Shown: positions 34,801 to 48,492 of the stretch, piece by piece
Position numbering within the stretch: the stretch's first letter is position 1
Layout of the letters: the number at the start of each line of letters is the position of its first letter
Source of the DNA: Acestrorhynchus altus
Taxonomy: Eukaryota > Chordata > Actinopteri > Characiformes > Acestrorhynchidae
Length of the DNA: 64,000 bases
Assembly (NCBI GenBank): GCA_034509495.1
Contig: CM067522.1
Coordinates: forward strand, 6,076,416-6,140,415
Direction of reading: 5' to 3'
Notes under the pieces: generated by a model
Databases searched by the model: none
The model's input: the letters and a program-made list of their open reading frames with translations, nothing else
Told to the model about the DNA's origin: nothing
Program-made: the position numbers and the translations under genes

Positions 34801-37800
34801 CTTGAAATTTGAGTATTGGCTAATTACAATGTAAGCTACAATGTAATGCTTTCATTCATTGTTTCTTCAGAAATCAATGGTATTAAAGAGTTCATCCTGC
34901 ATTGTTTGTGTAACTCTCTCTATCGTTACTAGCTGCTCTGATGATTTAGACTGATGTGTTGGGTTGCACAGAGGCCCTTAGGCTCGGAAACATTTGTACT
35001 GTACATCTTCTACACATCCTTAACTTTTAATTATGTGCAACCCTTGTTTTTGGAGAGTAATAGAGTGTTTACGTTAGTATACATTAAGGGTTTCTATGTT
35101 TTTGTTTTTATAAGAGTACATTCTTCATCTTAAGAATGTATAATCTTTATTTTTAACTCTTAGAGCCTGAGAGCCACACTTTGAGGGCAGTTACATGCCA
35201 TTTTCTAGGCTTCTTAACTCTCAGAGAAACATGATGCATAAATCAAAACAAACTATGAGACTTGTATTTTCATTGTATTCAATGTACTCACTTATCAGTG
35301 AGTAATGCAGCTTGGAAAACTGAACAGTTCCAACTGAATTAATTCCTGTTTTAATACTTAAGGGGCCTTCCAGTGTATTATTACTGCTTTGTCCATGTGT
35401 ACATTGTCAACCTGCATGCAGAGGGGGCTGGGCTGATGATGTTACTGACCTAGATAAAGGGTTATATATGAAAACGAACAGGGAGAGGCTGTTTGCTCTC
35501 TTTATTCATACAGTGCTCAAATTTCTGAATAAATGAAGGGAAGATATAATACATAGATAAATAACAAAAATGATAAAGGACAATCAGGTGACTACTGTCA
35601 AGTATTATGAAATATCTACATTTGCTTATTTACATCTCAAATGAAGACATGTTTGAGTAGCCGAGGAAATGACAATATCTGGCAAATGTAACTACTTCCT
35701 ATAAATACTTTTAAATACTTACTTTTTTTTGGTGAATAAAAATACACCAAACTATGAACATATCATATCATAACATATCAAGGTTGTAAAGGTGAAATGC
35801 ATGCCTTCTTTATTTTAAACAATTCACATTATTTCTGGACATGATCATCACACGTGAATTTACCAAGAGCAAGTGTTCTGAAAATGGGTTGGGTAGGCCG
35901 TGAGACTGAATTGAGTTCAGCCTCCGGAGAGTCACATTGCAATTTGTTATGAGATGTCCAGATGTTAAGCATTACAGAAGAGCATGCTCAAGGAGAATAC
36001 ACAGCTCCAAAGGAAAGTGGCATTAGAATCTGAGTTAAGCAAGGAAGTAGTTAGGAGTCTTTTGTCTTCTGAGCCCTGGTGATTTGCACAGAGCACACAA
36101 AAAAAACTGCGGTTGCAACCTCTTGCAACCATTAAGAGAGCGCAGGGTACTGAGAAGTGCTGGGTGGGGTACTGGTGTTATTAATCATCCTTGTGTGAAT
36201 GTCTAATGGTTTTTCATCACATTTTTATTCCCTAATGAATTAATATGTTATATAATATGTACATTAGCAGATATCTTTCAGTTTTCTGTCACATGACTGT
36301 TTTTGTTTTTGTAATGTTTACAATATTTAGATTTTTTTAAACAATATTTACAAGAATCATCATGTGATAATCAATATACATATTGAGTTTAAAAGAATAA
36401 TTAATATATTAATATTTATTTATAGTTGTGTTATATTATAAAAGTACCTAATGGATATATTATTATTTCAAGTGAGAATTGTCAGAAAGTGTGTTTACTC
36501 TTGGACTTTTGGAAAAAAAGCTTTGAGTCCTTAAATGACTTTTTGTGTAATACAGTTAAATAAATTATGTTAGGTTAGATTAAGCTACAAGAAGTCAAAA
36601 GTCTGTTTGGTTCGAATAAACTCTAATCTAATATTTTCCCTGTAAGCTGTTTAAATTATCTGAGTAATGTTTTACATAAATCTTCTTAGTTGTTGGGGTT
36701 TTGCTTTCTATAAAGCACACTGTAAAACCCAGCTCTTAGCCATTAAACACATCTGCGCCTTCAAATGCTTTTGTTCTTTAAATTAGTCCTGGAATTATTA
36801 AAAAAGTTCTCACAAACATCTGCAGAATGCATGCATGACACGTCTCCAAGAGAAACAGGCCAAAAGACGTCCTCTTCTCTCTAAGGATAAACACATGACT
36901 CCACACTCAGTCACACTGCAGACTGGTTCTGACGTAGGCTATTTCTGCAGACTAACCCTCGTCTAGACATTTGGCTAAATTAGGCAAGCACTGAGTTCTT
37001 ATTTGCCATTTCTTCATATTCTCCCATCATGCTGTATATTACGAAAGCTCAACACTATTCTCAAATGGATCTGATGGTTGTAGCATAGCAGAGTAAAGGT
37101 GATGGCAAAACTGTGAGCTAGAGGTCATAGTCCCACAAATTGTTCTAACAACATGCTGCCTGTTTAGAGTCATATGGACCATTATGAATGGAATACTGTG
37201 TACTGATGTACTTTAGGAGAAGACAAATAGAAGATGTTGGGGCACATTATACTCTTTTCTGGTAGATACATTTAAATAAGCATCTGTTAAGCCTAATTAT
37301 ATGTACAAAGTCTTTAATTCTAAACATTAGAATTGTCTACAACCTTAACTCTGGTTCTAATCCTAGCCGTTAACGTTAACACCCTTATGAACTGATTTAA
37401 CTTGAAAATAAAGGTGTTTAAAGGATCCTTCCGAGCAGTTCCATTCAACAGAGGTCTCATACCTGGAATGCCACTGCCCTGCGTGTTGAAATGTTAAATC
37501 TACTCTAACACCCAGGTCACTTCAGGAATGACTTGTTAATTAGTTCATTAGTCTGGTATGTTGTGACCAGGAGAAACTGTAATGTGTGTTGAACAGTGAT
37601 AGTCAAAGGCTGAGAAGCACTGCCTCAGAAGAACAGATTTAGTTCAGTAAATATGTTTTCCATGAAAAATGTGTTGTTTCATCCCTTGAACTCTGAGTTT
37701 ATTATTGCATTTAACCCGAATGCAGATGATACTGTGAACTACTTGGTATCCTTTTGGTTCAGCATATCTTTTGGGGGCTATGGAAATTGTGCTAAATATG

Positions 37801-39386
37801 ACATTTATGAGAGTAAGAAGTGTGAGTTTACATACAGAGTGTAAAGTTCATAAAGTTTCCTACAAGTGTAGAGAAAATTGAAGATGAATAAGAACAAGAA
37901 GTTCCATCCAAGACAAGATAGGAACATTTATTTAACAGTGTATTCAGAACGTTTTTAGATCATTTGTTGTGGACTGTACAAATAATTTCAGTTCAAAGGA
38001 GCACAGCAGATTCCTTCTGATACTTCTTGTTGATCATGGACTTGTAAACTATCAGAGCTGTCATGGTTCTCAGCTCCCTGGTTTATCCTTCAGACAAACA
38101 TTATTTTTGGCCAGAGCTCCCATGCACCCACTCTTTCTGGACCTACACCTCCAGACACTGTGAGATGAGCCAAACTGTGTTCATCACAGTAGATTTTCAT
38201 GGGAAACAAGGAAGATGGTCCATGTGAGTGATCTCATGACTGTGGTTTTGCTGATGCAGAGACCAGAGGAGATGATTTCACCTCAATTGAATTTCCTTAA
38301 CCTCCCACCTTTTCCTGCTTAATTACTTCAACAAATTGGAATATGGAAGCAGTTGGTCACGTGTGAAAGTGATTAATGGCCAGGACTAATATCCTGTAGA
38401 CTACAATGAGAGCAAAACAAAAAGAAAAGCAGATGGCTGGCAGTGTTCTAACAATTTAAGGCAATGTTCTTTTATCAGGCTGACTTCGGTTTTCAAAAAA
38501 GTGGACTCTGGGGAGACATGGGGGTCTGCCATGATTAGAATACTGTGGCTGGAGAGGGGAGGAGCTTAAATACCCCTAAACATATTAAACTATAGGATTG
38601 AAATTCAATACACACCCATGTTTACTCATTTACAGAGAATAATAAATGGCCTTAATAGCTTTTCTTTTATTGAAACTCCTGTGTCTTACATAAAAATGAA
38701 TCTTCCCTGGCTTTAGCTTCCTCACTTTCCAGTTTTGAATTACCCTTCTGTGGACATTGACACAAAGAAAAAAGTGATCACAACACCTGGTATGAAAAGC
38801 AAACAGTTTTTCTTTAATTACCAGGTGGTACTGTGAATGCTTGTCTTCATAAACTACTATCAAAGCACCACATTTTTCTGAGGTGGCCAATGCACCTCAC
38901 CATAGTGAGTGTCCACTATCTGTAGAACATTTAGATTTTGTCAGTAATCTGATCAACACAGTTACATGCACTTGGGTTTACATCAGTCAGGCAATAATCA
39001 GATTTCTACTTTGCAATCAGACAGGTGCTAGGTGCTCATCTCCTGATCAGAGACAGCTGCAACTTGTCAGGAACAGGTGTGGATGCACAGACCGAGAAAA
39101 GAAATAAAGGGGATACATGTAATCTGATTACTGAGCTAAAATCCAGGTCTCTTTATTGGATTTCTTAGTTTAGAGATTTGTAGCCATAATCTGATCTGAG
39201 AAACCAGAGTATTCTGTTTACATAACCACATCAGATATATGATATAAATCCAATTATGATCAGATTATTGAGTGCAGTTAAACACATTCATTGATTGTAG
39301 TATTTAATTCACTCCTCTCTTTTGGCCGGGTCTTTGTGGTCACGCCTCCATTAACCAGGCGTGCATTCACAATATATATGTATACA

Positions 39387-39420
<34 letters not shown>

Positions 39421-40229
39421 CTGTGTGTGTGTAAGTGTATTTCTCAAACAAAATCAGAATCTTATTAGATTTTGTAATTGTCTTTCAATAATTGCATAAT
39501 TTAATGAACACATATAATTTTCTCGCAACAAAATGCCATTGGTTCCTTTGGAGCACTGCAGACCTTCCCATTTTTATTTATTGACTCATTGTCATGAACA
39601 GTCCTGTTTTGCTCCTCTGAACAGTGTCTGTGTTAATTATATGCTGGATATTGTCCTCTGTTAATACCAGTATTTACTGAATCAGTCTTGTATGTTAGAT
39701 TGTTCTTGAACAGCAGCAGAATAGTGCACTACAATGCACTGATGACTTTCCTTTGAGGTCCCAGGTTCGCTCAGCATTCTGTTCTCCGATGCTAGTGAAT
39801 AGCATATGTGAGTGCTAGTGAATAACGTGCATGAATAACTGTTTCTTTCAGGGAAGGTCTTTCAAGGTCTCGTAGTCTTTTGATAGACAGAATATGCTAT
39901 TTTGGTTTTTATGGCTACAGGGTCCTTCTGAAAAATTATTGCAATGTATATTTAATAACATTGATGTTGTTTTATTACAATGCTGAGTGCAGAGGTAGAT
40001 GGTATCAAAACAAGCCTGACCATGCAGAGTGTCCAGAAATGAAATGATCACCAACCACACCAGACATTCCTAAGATATGAGTGTATTTGAGTGCATTTGT
40101 GTGGGAGTGAGAGTGTGGGTTAGTGAGTGAGCGAGTGCACATATGTGAGTTGAATAGTTTCTCCTCCAGGGTGATTTTAAAAACAGGATTACAATGAAAG
40201 TGTGGATACACATGCATAGAAATTATGTT
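34801..40229. other. Intron 1 sequence with one short GT repeat
   Basis: Mostly unique-looking AT-rich intron. It contains a GT microsatellite at 39388-39434. No gene recognised on either strand. Confidence 0.55.
39388..39434. repeat. (GT)n microsatellite
   Basis: A GT run with one interruption near 39419. Confidence 0.9.
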
Positions 40230-40620
40230 GCTGTATAGCCATTCTTTGGTAGCCATCAACACTCCTCTGGCAGAATTCTGGTTTGATATTTGACCACTCT
40301 TCTTAGCAGAACTGGAAGGGATCAGTTTGATTTGTGGGTTTCCTTGCACTGACCCATCTAAATACAGTCCACATACTTTAATAAGGTTTGAGGTTAGAAA
40401 CTTGAAAAAGGCAAATCCAAAATCGTAAAGTCTGCTTTATCCATTCCCCAACCACCTTTGATGTGTGTTTGGAGTCACTGTCCTTGTCACCCAACGAAGT
40501 GCTTCTTTATTATTCCGTCCACTTTGTGCAATGTAGAAATTCCATTAGCAGCAAAACAGCCCAACAGTATTTTGTTACCACCACCATGCTTAACAGTTGC
40601 TACAATGTCTTACCTTCATA
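40230..40620 (-). pseudogene. Tc1 transposase C-terminal fragment (minus strand)
   Basis: Read on the minus strand: TVKHGGGNKILLGCFAANGI and STLHKVDGIIKKH (about 40500-40610), DSDSKHTSKVVGEWIKQ (about 40440-40495, retaining a catalytic aspartate in the QD.D.KH-type block), and SARKPTNQTDPFQFC, stop, EEWSNIKPEFCQ (about 40250-40345). That is the usual order of the catalytic half of Tc1. Stops and frame changes make it dead. I could not find flanking inverted repeats. Confidence 0.75.
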
Positions 40621-41579
40621 CATAAAGCTATGCATTAAGCTGTGTCAAAAATCACAGACAGACACACAAGAAATATCTCTGGAAAAATCTCTGCTCAAAC
40701 CAGAATGTTGAATTATTTATCATAAATGTCATTTTAACTGCATTTGTAGAAAAAGAAGAGAGATGAGAGAGACAAAAGGGATTATGCCTTTGTTTCTAAC
40801 ACAACAATATTATTGCAGGCAACACAATATCCATGCACCTTGCTTGCTAGGATTTTACCTTTTACCCAGTGGCATTATGGAAAGCTGAATATAGAGACAT
40901 AAAGGGGGGTGTATACATGTTACGGTCTGATTGATAGCTAGAAAGTTGCTGGGTGCAGTTTTGCCAGGACTGGGTTGTTTTGATTTACTGTATGAAGGGG
41001 TACTGTACAGTTGCATATCGGGAACTGGGCAAAAATAGGAAGCAGTAATAAGGACTCTCTTAAATAATTCACCATAATCTTGTGCCTTTGGCCTTGCATT
41101 TTTCAGGATTTGCATATTTTGAAGATGATCTCAGGGCCATCATCATGTGATGTGAAGTAATCATCAGTCCCATGGGGTAATAAGATACAAGCCAGTAGCT
41201 ATTCTGTATTTACATTCCATCTCACATTTCCCATCTTTTCATGCCCTTGACAGCCCTTGACATTTTGCAGGGCAAGAATTGATCTTTCACAGATTAATAT
41301 ACTTCATATATGGACAAGGCCCTTATCGTTCTAAGATGAATGACCTCATTTTAGAGAAAAAGCACAGAGTAACCAGATGGAATCAATGGACGATTCCTGA
41401 GAAGAAGGTGTAAATGTGCTCTGGTAATACCAATTAGCAGCTGTGTTGGTTCTCAGCTCTATAATGCTAATATGCTGTATTGCATTGAGAGGATAGAAAA
41501 CCTTTGAGAGAGTCAGAGAAAGGGAGAGGAATTGCTTTACATCAGAATTGCATTTTAGGCATACCTAATAAGCTCCATA
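40621..41579. other. Intron 1 sequence, nothing recognised
   Basis: No supported feature. Confidence 0.6.
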
Positions 41580-41818
41580 CACTCTCAAAAGTAAAGGTGC
41601 TACAAAGGATTGTTTGAGTGATGCAATAAAATTTAAAATTTTGCTTCAATAAAGAACCATTTTTGGAGAAAGAGCCATACTGTATCCGTGAAGAACATTT
41701 TAAAGATTTAAAGAAGTCAGTCCAAAACTACTTCAGCTTCCACCTCCCTATGGAACCAAATGTGGTTCTTCCATGGCTTCATTCAAAGAACCTTTTGTAG
41801 CGCCTGTATTTCTAAGTG
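41580..41818. mobile_element. MITE with long inverted repeats and TA target duplication
   Basis: 239 bp between TA dinucleotides (41578-41579, 41819-41820). The left arm runs CACTCTCAAAAGTAAAGGTG then CTACAAAGGATTGTTTGA; the right arm on the opposite strand is CACTTAGAAATACAGGCGCT then ACAAAAGGTTCTTTGAATGA. Imperfect inverted repeats of about 45 bp. The inner GAACCATTTTTGG and GGAACCAAATGTGGTTC also pair. A fish MITE family, TA target as in Tc1/mariner. A fragment of what looks like the same family is near 61545-61620. Confidence 0.8.
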
Positions 41819-44800
41819 TATATCTTTAGATTCTTCAATAGTATTATATGACATTTTCAGTGTTTTTGTGGGATTATGTTAACACATTATTAACACATGC
41901 CGTAGATCAATTTTATATAGTCACAAAGCCAGCAGGGGACTTTAAACATAATTCTGCCAGTTCTGATTTCCAAAGATTTTAATTTGAATGAGATTTGACA
42001 CCAATATTACCATAAATACAATGACTTAGTAAAGGTCCAGTTCTTGAGGTATGACCTTCACAGTTCCATGAACATGGTATGCAGGGGTGGAGCCTTCCCC
42101 CTGTGCAACCAGGCTAGACCATACTGGAAGTGCTGGGGTGTAAGGAAGGGGAAAATTGACAAGCTGTTGTCACCTGAAAGCTGTAGACAGAGCATGCGAG
42201 TCACATTCTTTTAAAGACAGGTGGAATCTGGTTATTGGCCTGTGAAAGAGTGATGTAATATTCCAATCCTCTGGTAGAACTTTCACTAAAGCTTTCATTT
42301 CTCTGTTTGATTAATCATTAACATTTTTTTTGGTCAGAGGTTGATTTAACATATGTTGTGGAGTCTATTTTAGCGTATATGCAACTGATGTTAAATATGA
42401 CAGTAAAGCAGTTAGAAGAGTGAAGAAGTGTTGTCTACCAGATCTTAGGGGTTAAAGGATAATGACTACCTTTGTTACCTCTTAAATGTTCCTTTGACTT
42501 TTCTCAGCCTGATCTTCTCTTGTAAATTTTACATTGGTTTGATCAAGACCAACTGCCCAACCTGGGTACTTCAGTGGTAATCCAATCCCGTAGTTCATTT
42601 CTTTTTGTGTGAGCCATTACGATAAATCAGTAAGCAAGTCAGGCACTTGCAGATCTTAACTGCTGCACTGCTCCCCCACTGTTTTCAGTTAGTAAATAAT
42701 TCAGAGTCCTGATCAGGAGTTCAGTGTTCTGGCCCAGCTGTCAGGGGTGCTCTCGTGTATTCCCACACCTGCCTGATCACATGCCCACGGAAACAGTTCT
42801 AATTATATCCTATCACCTTCTAATGTATTCTTCTGCTATCCTCAGTAGGCAGTAGAATCTGCAGAAGCTCTGAGAGTGTGTGCATCTATTTGTGTCCCCG
42901 TCCTTTTTATTCTTTTTAACTAACACATGAGCTCTCTGTGTTAGCGATTGTTCCTGCAGTTTGAAGGTCTTTAAGAAATTCACAGAAATATTCTAGCCAT
43001 GCTCATCAATTGCTCAACTTCTTCCATCTACTTGGATTTGAGACGTGTTTCTTCTAAAGATGGTGAGAAATTGATGGTGTGGTTTCAGAGATGAGGTGAC
43101 CTGTGTGTGTGTGGGTATTTGTTCTTTTTTTCTGGTACAAGAACTCTGGATTGCATAAATATTGATCTCAGCAAACAAATAAATAATGCATTTGTGCATT
43201 ATAAACCCATATACTAAAATGAAAAGGATGGAAATGATATTCATATAAGTAGTGCATCATGCTGGGACTGAACAATTGCCGCATAAATTGGTCCAATGCA
43301 GCTCTTCATCCGCTCAGTCATACCCATAATTCTTTTGTGAGAATGTTGCTAATCCCTGATGTGTTTAATGTGCAAGCCAGCTGACAATATATGCAATGAG
43401 TCAATCTTTGGCTTTATAGCAAAGCCAGTAATTTCCCATATTTCACAAAGTCTTAGAAAGTTTGAGGTTCAAGCCATTTCTACTGCAGTAAATTTACACT
43501 TCTTTTTCATTTTGTAATAATAAATAGCTAATATTCTTTGCTGCATGATCATTGGTCAGTTGCAAACGACCAGTCTAAATTCCTGTCCCTGTTTATAGTG
43601 ATATGACGTATGCCATAAGGTCCAGCCAGGAACGGTCTAATGTTGCTGTAGGCGTCAGAGGTTGGGCCCATTTGTGAGTCTTGCTGATGGCAGCTTATCA
43701 TTTTCACCCACTTCTTCCATCTGCCCTTGGTTTTCGAAGCGATGTGTTAACATAACAAACCTCAGCACTCGACAACTGTCAGCAATCACTTGTTTGGGCT
43801 GTGCCATCTCACACCTTTCATTTCTGCAAACAGTGAAATGTTAGATGCCTCAGCTGCCCCACACGTCTTCACAGGATCACATGTTTGCTCGTGTAGATCC
43901 ATGGTTGACACGGTGGATTGAGAGAGGGGGGAGGAAGATGGAGCTGGCAACTGACTCCCCAGCATCTGCGACATCGATCGGGCTGGCACTCAGTCCGGAG
44001 CGAGGAAGGACAAGCCATCATCAAATGCTGCATCTGTGACAGGCAGAGTCCTCTGCCAGCTCCAAAGGGGGAAGTTATAAGAGGCTGTGATGGACAGTTG
44101 GCCTAGTTGAGTAGGCCTACTTGCATCTTACAAGATTGCGAAAGAAGTAATGTGCAACCTGGGCAAGAATGCTGCTTGCAGAATGTATAAGTTATGTGTG
44201 GTTTGACAGGGCCTATGAATAATTTACCTCTTTTATCATCCTCCATACTTCTTCAACTTTACAGTATTTGTCTTTTGACCCAGTTTATTTTTTTTATCTT
44301 CCCAACATATTTCACCTGTACTGCAGGTAAACTTGAAAAAATAAACCCATGATCTGGTCTGTTTTTTATGGTTCCCTTCTGTTTTTCCTTGATCAAAACC
44401 ATTGATTTTGGGGCTAGACACATGTAAATCACTAAGCTCCGGTCTTCCTTTCAGAATTTATCGCCATCCCTCATTCACCAGTGACAAGTAAACACCGTCA
44501 GGGAGAACAAGCTAGCATAACGAGTCAGTCATTAACGAGCCATGTTTCTCTAATGCCTCCATGTTTCAACTCATTCCTCATTAATGTTTCAGATCTCCAA
44601 AGTATAGCTTGGATAAAAGAGAGACTCCCTGCCCCTTTCTTACATGCCAACCCAAAGCCAGAACATGTGTATCCAAAGCAGATGTTTAGTTCATGTTTTA
44701 TGGATCAGATTAAGTGGGGCACCAGGGTAAAAACTCGCCAGGATGTTCTTTCATAGAGCAAGCAGAAATGATTCATTCAATGAGTCATGGTGCTGACAGT

Positions 44801-45277
44801 GGCGTTGACATGCTGTCACCATTTGAAGAACTGAAATCCACCTCAGATCAGTCACTGATTAATGCAGATGTCTCTGGAGAAAGACCAGGAATGACATGAT
44901 CTTTGCCTGACAGTTGTGGAGAATTTTCATAGAATGACTGTCCATTTGAGTCCAGTTAGGAAACACTGTTTCCATTTTATTGAGCACTGTTTCCTCAAGA
45001 TCTGTGTGAGAAGTCTGTGAAGGATTGATTGATTTTACTGTAGTAAAGACATTCATGTTGTATAATGCTGTCTGAAAAGGTCTCAGTCTTGTTGGTGAGA
45101 GGTGTTAAACAATAGCTCTCAGTCTGGATTTGCCCAGATAATGGGTCTGTTTCAACCCACCAGATAAATTCTAAATCTGTGTTGTTAGTGGCTATGCTGT
45201 GTTCTTTAGCTATGTGTAGCTGTTTACTTTAAGAAATTCAATTCAGTAGTGACCAATATGTGCCAACAGGGAGTTTA
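41819..45277. other. Intron 1 sequence; candidate conserved block 43650-44110
   Basis: No gene recognised. 43650-44110 is GC-richer and non-repetitive, with short open frames on both strands and no recognised domain. It may be a conserved regulatory block; not demonstrable here. Confidence 0.4.
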
Positions 45278-45320
45278 CATTTACATTTATGCATTTGGCT
45301 GATGCTCTTTATTTCAGTTG
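45278..45320 (+). repeat. Fragment of dispersed repeat (TTTACATTTATGCATTTGGC)
   Basis: TTTACATTTACATTTATGCA followed by TTTGGCTGATGCTCTT matches the start of a very common teleost dispersed repeat. Only the end is recognisable. Confidence 0.5.
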
Positions 45321-45713
45321 GGGTGGGTCAACAGAGAGTTAAACTCAGAGGCACAACCCATCAGAATCTCTATTTCAGTTGGAGTGAGATAACAGAGAGT
45401 CTAACTGCAATCCAGATTCACAAGCTCCATTTCGGAGATGGGCGGATCTTCCCAAACGATGGAAAAGCATAAGTTCTGATTCAGAGAGTAAACTGCTCCA
45501 TTTTATAAGGCTGGTCTATGCCTAGTATGGACAACAAGCACTCTGTACCACCGGACCATCCACATTGCTCGATGAGACCATGTACTTTGATACCAAAGCT
45601 GTGAAATTCAATTCAGTCATCTGTGATCTGGTTAATTGAGATGGCATTACAGTATATTACAGCTCTGACAGAAGCTGTATGTAGAGCTAAACATTATGGT
45701 TTGTAAGTTAGTC

Positions 45714-45897
45714 CAGTGTTTCCCAACCCTGTTCTTGGAGGCACACCTGCTCTTCATGTTTTAGAGCTTACCCTGCTCCCCACACACCTGATTCAACTAA
45801 TCAGCTCATTAACAAGCCCTTCAGAGTTGCAAGGAGTGTGTTAAAGCTAAAATGTGTAGGGCAGGTGTGCCTCCAGGAACAGAGTTGGGAAACACTG
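45714..45897. mobile_element. hAT-type MITE with perfect 8-bp target duplication
   Basis: 184 bp. Ends CAGTGTTTCCCAACCCTGTT and, on the opposite strand, CAGTGTTTCCCAACTCTGTT; the inverted repeats extend about 37 bp (through GGAGGCACACCTGC) with two mismatches. The target duplication AGTTAGTC lies at 45706-45713 and 45898-45905. CAGTG ends and an 8-bp duplication are hAT hallmarks. No coding sequence: non-autonomous. Confidence 0.9.
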
Positions 45898-45905
45898 AGT
45901 TAGTC

Positions 45906-46554
45906 AGTGTTAAAGTTTAGTTAGCAGTTAAAGTAAAAGCTCCTCCTCCACCACCAGTTCTATAACATAAATCTACTGTTAAATTGTGGATGTGTCCACT
46001 GAGAAAAATGTCATAGTCTTCATCCCACAGTGAACAATTACTGTAGATCTCTCTGTTCATTCTGCCTCAGCGCTCAGAGTTGTCCCTTGCTTAGACGTTT
46101 CTTGGGTCTGGATGGAAGCACTTATCAAAATGGAATGGGATGGTGAGCAGACTTACTCAGACGAGGGGTCTCTGGGAAAAAATAAATAAATAGAAAATAG
46201 AGACAGAAAACCTCATATCCCCCTGAAGGACTGCTGAACGAGACTTTCCAAATTGCTCCTTTGGCCTGAAGTCCCTGGAGTCTGATCAGTGTTTATGTTT
46301 GAACTCAAGGCAAGAGCAATGCAGGGTGAAGCCACCTACCTCACACTGACCAAAGTCTGGCTACACCACTGTTATTATGGAGCTGGGATACTGTCAAACC
46401 AACAACCACCAAGTCCTCTGAGGTTTTGGTTACTAAGTTGAAAGGCTCATGTGATGACGTATATCAAAGGATAGAAAGCAAGTCTTACATTTAGGTTAAC
46501 CCTTTTGATGCATCTGTCCTTCAAGGCCTGGTTATTTTTTTGGAGTTAACACCC
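45906..46554. other. Intron 1 sequence, nothing recognised
   Basis: No supported feature. Confidence 0.6.
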
Positions 46555-46960
46555 TAAATATCAAGATAATGTAAAGTCAAATCCATAAGCATTTGGTTGG
46601 ACATTTTTGTTATTTTGCCAAACTTTCAATGGATTGAAATAAAGCAATCGAGATTGAATCGTAGGTTTTCAGCCTCATTTCAAGGGCTTTAACATTTTTA
46701 CATATTTTGTCCATTTTTGCATATAAATAGATATTAATATAAATAGATATTAACTCATAACTGATAAGTGACCATGTTTGGTCTTTGGTCCTTCACAGTT
46801 CCAAGTGTTGAATTTGATTTTGGTAGCTGTTCATGGGAACTTCCAATATGTGATCAAAAATGTGTCAGAGCAAGTGAAGGAAGTCATCATTAGGCTGGAA
46901 AAAAGGGACATTAGGCTCATTCCATCACCCAGGGGTTGGTTTTTGATTAATTTTGGGTCC
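46555..46960 (+). mobile_element. Degenerate Tc1-like transposon 5' fragment
   Basis: Starts ATGTAAAGTCAAATCCATAA GCATTTGG, the type of end seen in a common fish Tc1 family. A region follows with AAGTCATCATTAGGCTGGAA, which in that family precedes the transposase. No intact frame and no right end identified. Confidence 0.5.
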
Positions 46961-48492
46961 TCCAGTCATTGGTTTCACTTTTGTATTGCAGTCAGGTCAT
47001 TTGACAGGGGATGAGTTATAGGAGAGGGATTGATGTTCAGGGCTCTATGTTGATGGATGAGTTTTGGGGGTTGTTTACAAATTTTTGCATCTATAGGACA
47101 GGCTGCCTATATGCCTAGCTTTGTTCTTGTACACTGCAGCCCAACAGGGCTATCTTTTATCCCAAATCTGTTGTGATCACCATGCTTCACTCTGATATCA
47201 TGTGGTACTGCTGCCATAAGAAGAAGAGCTTTCACAAGTTTATGAGCTCCTTCATTGGGATATGCTTTCCACATGTCCCTATCATTCCTTTGTTCCCCCA
47301 CTGCAATTTTAATTTTGCCAGTTTGCATATTCTCCTTCAATTCCGTTTTCCTGTCCTCTTTTCTCCTTGTTTAGACTCCTTTCATGTTTCTGTTTCCTTA
47401 TTGCCATGTTCAGACTGTAGTGACTATCTTTCTATGTTTTCCTTCAGCCCAAAGTCTCTGCTTGCTTTATTTTCCCCCTGGCTACCAGATGCAAATTCCC
47501 TCCAGCCACTGTATCCAATTAGCAAGATGCTGCCTTTCCTCCTCCACTCACCCTCCTCCATCACTTCAGTGTTGTGTGATAGAAGGTTCATCTCTTTTTC
47601 CTCCATATGTCTTTGATGAAAACTAACAGACTCACTAGTGTCTTAGCATTTTGTGCATTATTATTTCTATTTGGCACAATGAAAAAATTCTATAAAAGCT
47701 TCAGAGCTTTGAAAATATCCTTTGGGACTCATTTTAAATCATGATATAAGCCTGAGTCAGCAAATCCGGCAGCAAAAAAATGGGACATACAGAATATATG
47801 TGCAATATGTATGTAAGACCTGCAGGCATTGTAGAACCTGGCCTTTTTGGCACTGCCCACTGTAAAAAATGCATCTTCTTCATCTTTAATCCAGAGTTTT
47901 ATACTGTTTAAAACACATTTATTCCTTTTTCTCTCTTTTTCTCATATATCTTCTGTTTCTGTTGTGTGAACTAGTAAATGTCAGCATGTTTGGACTTACG
48001 TCCAAGGTTACAGGTTATATTGAAGTAGTATACTTGATAAATAGCACAGCAAATTCTGCAACAAACTCACATGGTACTACTTTAGCACGTCGTGTTTTAT
48101 GTGGTGTGAACAGTACGGTCGTGCCTGCGTGTGGATTTGAAGTGGACCTACAGGTCAGATGTGACTAGTGAGACATTTCCTGGTTCAGTTGAATGAGTTT
48201 CAGATGTTTGGTGAAATGTTTCAGTTGTCACCACTTTGAAATCTCTGGATGGATTTGGCAAATATATATGCATAGCAGCTTTCATCAACTTCTGAGTTAT
48301 ATCTGGGGACAGTATTTTGTTCTTTATTTATAAATGAGGTATGGTTCCTGAGGATCACAGACAATGGGGAGTGTGAAGGATATTTTTAAGTGAAAAAGTG
48401 CAATCACAAGTTACTTAAGTGTGAACAACCTGAACCAGATGCTTCTGCCAATTGCTTTTGTTAACAGCTCTTTTTTCTACTTTTGTTTGAAG
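46961..48492. other. End of intron 1 up to the exon 2 acceptor
   Basis: Frames at 47107-47340 (minus) and 47173-47616 (plus) are open but show no domain I recognise. T-rich sequence at about 48468-48489 forms the polypyrimidine tract of the exon 2 acceptor. Confidence 0.55.

Noticed and set aside
47962..48168. Plus-strand frame just upstream of exon 2
   Set aside because: No similarity to EDIL3 and no splice sites in phase; exon 2 has its own clear acceptor.
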